From contig NZ_QSEK01000004.1 of NCBI RefSeq assembly GCF_003464165.1, positions 1 to 64,000 on the forward strand: 64,000 bases of DNA, given 5' to 3'. Of this stretch, positions 62,961-64,000 are shown piece after piece. The notes beneath the pieces are model-generated. The model was not told the origin of the DNA and did no database searches. It was given only the letters and a program-made list of their open reading frames with translations. Source of the stretch: Eubacterium sp. AM49-13BH. Its GTDB lineage: Bacteria > Bacillota > Clostridia > Lachnospirales > Lachnospiraceae. Within the stretch, counting starts at the first letter, position 1; every line of letters begins with the position of its first letter. Position numbers and translations under genes: made by a program.

Positions 62961-63674
62961 ATGAGTGAAGTATATGTAATGGTAACAATATGCAGCAGGA
63001 AGAATATGCCGCGTTTTGTTGATTGCTATAAGGATTATAATGTTGAAGCAGCTAATATATCGTTAGGCAGGGGAACAGCATCAAGTGATGTACTTGATTT
63101 ACTGGGACTTGAGGATGACGAGAAGGGTATCCATATGTCACTTGTTACAGAGAATACATGGAAGAATGTTAAGAAGGGGCTTCAGAGTAAGTTAAGAATA
63201 GATGTGCCAGGAACCGGAATCGCATTTATAGTGTCGCTAAGCAGTATTGGTGGCAAGAGAGAGCTGGGATTCTTAATTGACGGGCAGGAATATAAGAAAG
63301 GAGATGAGAGCACATTGAAGGATACTAAACATGAACTTATTGTTGCAATAGCTAATTATGGATATAATACACAGGTGATGAGAGCAGCGGAAGAAGGCGG
63401 TGCAACAGGTGGAACGGTGCTTCATGGAAAGGGTGTTGGAATGAAACGGGCAGAGCAGTTCCTTGGAGTTTCGCTTGTTTCAGAGAAGGAAGTAATTCTT
63501 ATTGTTGCAAAGTCATCACAGAAAAATGCTATTATGCGTGCTATAATGGACAAAGCCGGCGTAGACAGCAAGGCAGGAACTATTGTGTTCTCACTTCCTG
63601 TTACAAGTACGGCAGGACTGCGTATTCTTGAGGATTCGCAGGATGAAGAGGTTGATGATGAAAACAATAATTGA
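62961..63674 (+). CDS. Tandem PII-like signalling protein
   Basis: About 237 residues made of two PII-like units. The first is about 1-105 (VYVMVTICSRKNMPRFVDC) and the second about 118-225 (LIVAIANYGYNTQVMRAAEEGGATGGTVLHGKG, across two strands). The second has the PII-type GATGGTVLHGKG segment of the nucleotide-binding loop. In known pairs, PII-like proteins bind nucleotides and open or close the transporter next to them. The start at 62961 has AGAGGT eight bases upstream; ATG 62955 is also possible. Confidence 0.85.
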   Translation: MSEVYVMVTICSRKNMPRFVDCYKDYNVEAANISLGRGTASSDVLDLLGLEDDEKGIHMSLVTENTWKNVKKGLQSKLRIDVPGTGIAFIVSLSSIGGKRELGFLIDGQEYKKGDESTLKDTKHELIVAIANYGYNTQVMRAAEEGGATGGTVLHGKGVGMKRAEQFLGVSLVSEKEVILIVAKSSQKNAIMRAIMDKAGVDSKAGTIVFSLPVTSTAGLRILEDSQDEEVDDENNN

Positions 63675-64000
63675 TTACCAGAATGATGAAAGAGAAAAGG
63701 TTCTGCTTGATGTAAGAGACAAGCAGGAATTCGAGAAGGAAACATATCCCGGAGCAAGAAATTGGTACTGGGAGGAACTGATTAAGGTGCTTGAAGAAAC
63801 ACCGGAGGAATTCATACAGCAGTTTGATAAGAGTGTTCCTATATATCTTCTGTGCTATACAGGTCTGCACAGTGATGATCTGGCAGACATTCTTGAGGAC
63901 ATGGGATATGAGGTCTACAGCCTGTATGGCGGCTGGGGTGCTTATATGAAGTGGAAGTTCGAGAATTATGTCAAGGAAGCACAGGCAGAGAATGAGATTT
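63658..64000 (+). CDS. Rhodanese-like protein, truncated by the window
   Basis: At least 114 residues. The rhodanese fold is seen (VLLDVRDKQEFEKETYPGARNW; IYLLCYTGLHSDDLADIL with the active-site cysteine in CYTGLHS; VYSLYGGWGAY). It should transfer or carry sulfur as a persulfide. It overlaps the PII-like gene by 17 bases, and its end is outside the window, so it may be fused to another domain. Confidence 0.85.
   Translation, partial: MKTIIDYQNDEREKVLLDVRDKQEFEKETYPGARNWYWEELIKVLEETPEEFIQQFDKSVPIYLLCYTGLHSDDLADILEDMGYEVYSLYGGWGAYMKWKFENYVKEAQAENEI

Overview
The window looks like a chromosome segment of a low-GC Clostridia bacterium, most likely a member of the Lachnospiraceae. The reasons are the gene order spoVT / rqcP / yabP / yabQ / divIC / spoIIE / tilS / hpt / ftsH, a CstA gene behind a T-box leader, a cytoplasmic GH28 pectinase, and an 18.6 kb mobile element of a kind typical for gut Firmicutes. 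A non-sporulating, pectin-using Lachnospira-like species would fit, but the species is inference.

Region 1 (1-12608) is about sulfate. It holds APS reductase (aprA, aprB), ATP sulfurylase (cysD, cysN), a sulfate-binding lipoprotein, and further on the permease and ATPase genes cysT, cysW and cysA. The two halves are separated by a fluoride-riboswitch-controlled cation:proton antiporter and a GntR/DUF5808 pair. The 3' tail of a second, lost sulfate-binding-protein gene remains just upstream of cysT, and cysT itself carries a one-base deletion. Region 2 (12609-16811) holds a T-box leader and cstA, a 203-bp palindromic element, and a GH28 pectinase whose upstream region has a perfect 13-bp-arm palindrome. 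Region 3 (16730-23959) is the sporulation/division/housekeeping block. In it, spoIIE lacks its whole membrane half and has two frameshifts. Region 4 (24029-42230) is core metabolism and RNA/DNA maintenance: a GH13 glucosidase, an SGNH-like pseudoenzyme, trmD, a diguanylate cyclase, an exonuclease, an AIR-synthase-like protein, Lrp plus aminotransferase, trmL, a two-component system with mutS2, a protease-dead HtrA-like protein, yhaM and rlmD.

Region 5 (about 42220-60820) is an integrated mobilizable element inserted in the 3' end of rlmD. It replaces the RlmD tail with an element-encoded extension of roughly 90 residues. It carries tnpV, an XRE-membrane regulator, yjdF with its riboswitch, a frameshifted MobA relaxase, an IncQ-like oriT, replication genes (dnaC-like, repA), a ParM/ParR partition pair, cargo (a two-component system with an ABC exporter, a STAND/NB-ARC-TPR ATPase, a GNAT toxin with its antitoxin) and a large serine recombinase. 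The recombinase's own C-terminus runs over the right attachment site into the chromosome. Region 6 (60821-64000) returns to the chromosome with an autoregulated small XRE protein and a DUF1538 / tandem PII-like / rhodanese cluster.

Four single-base deletions (cysT once, spoIIE twice, mobA once) interrupt otherwise well-conserved genes. They are either real decay or sequence errors, and reads would decide.
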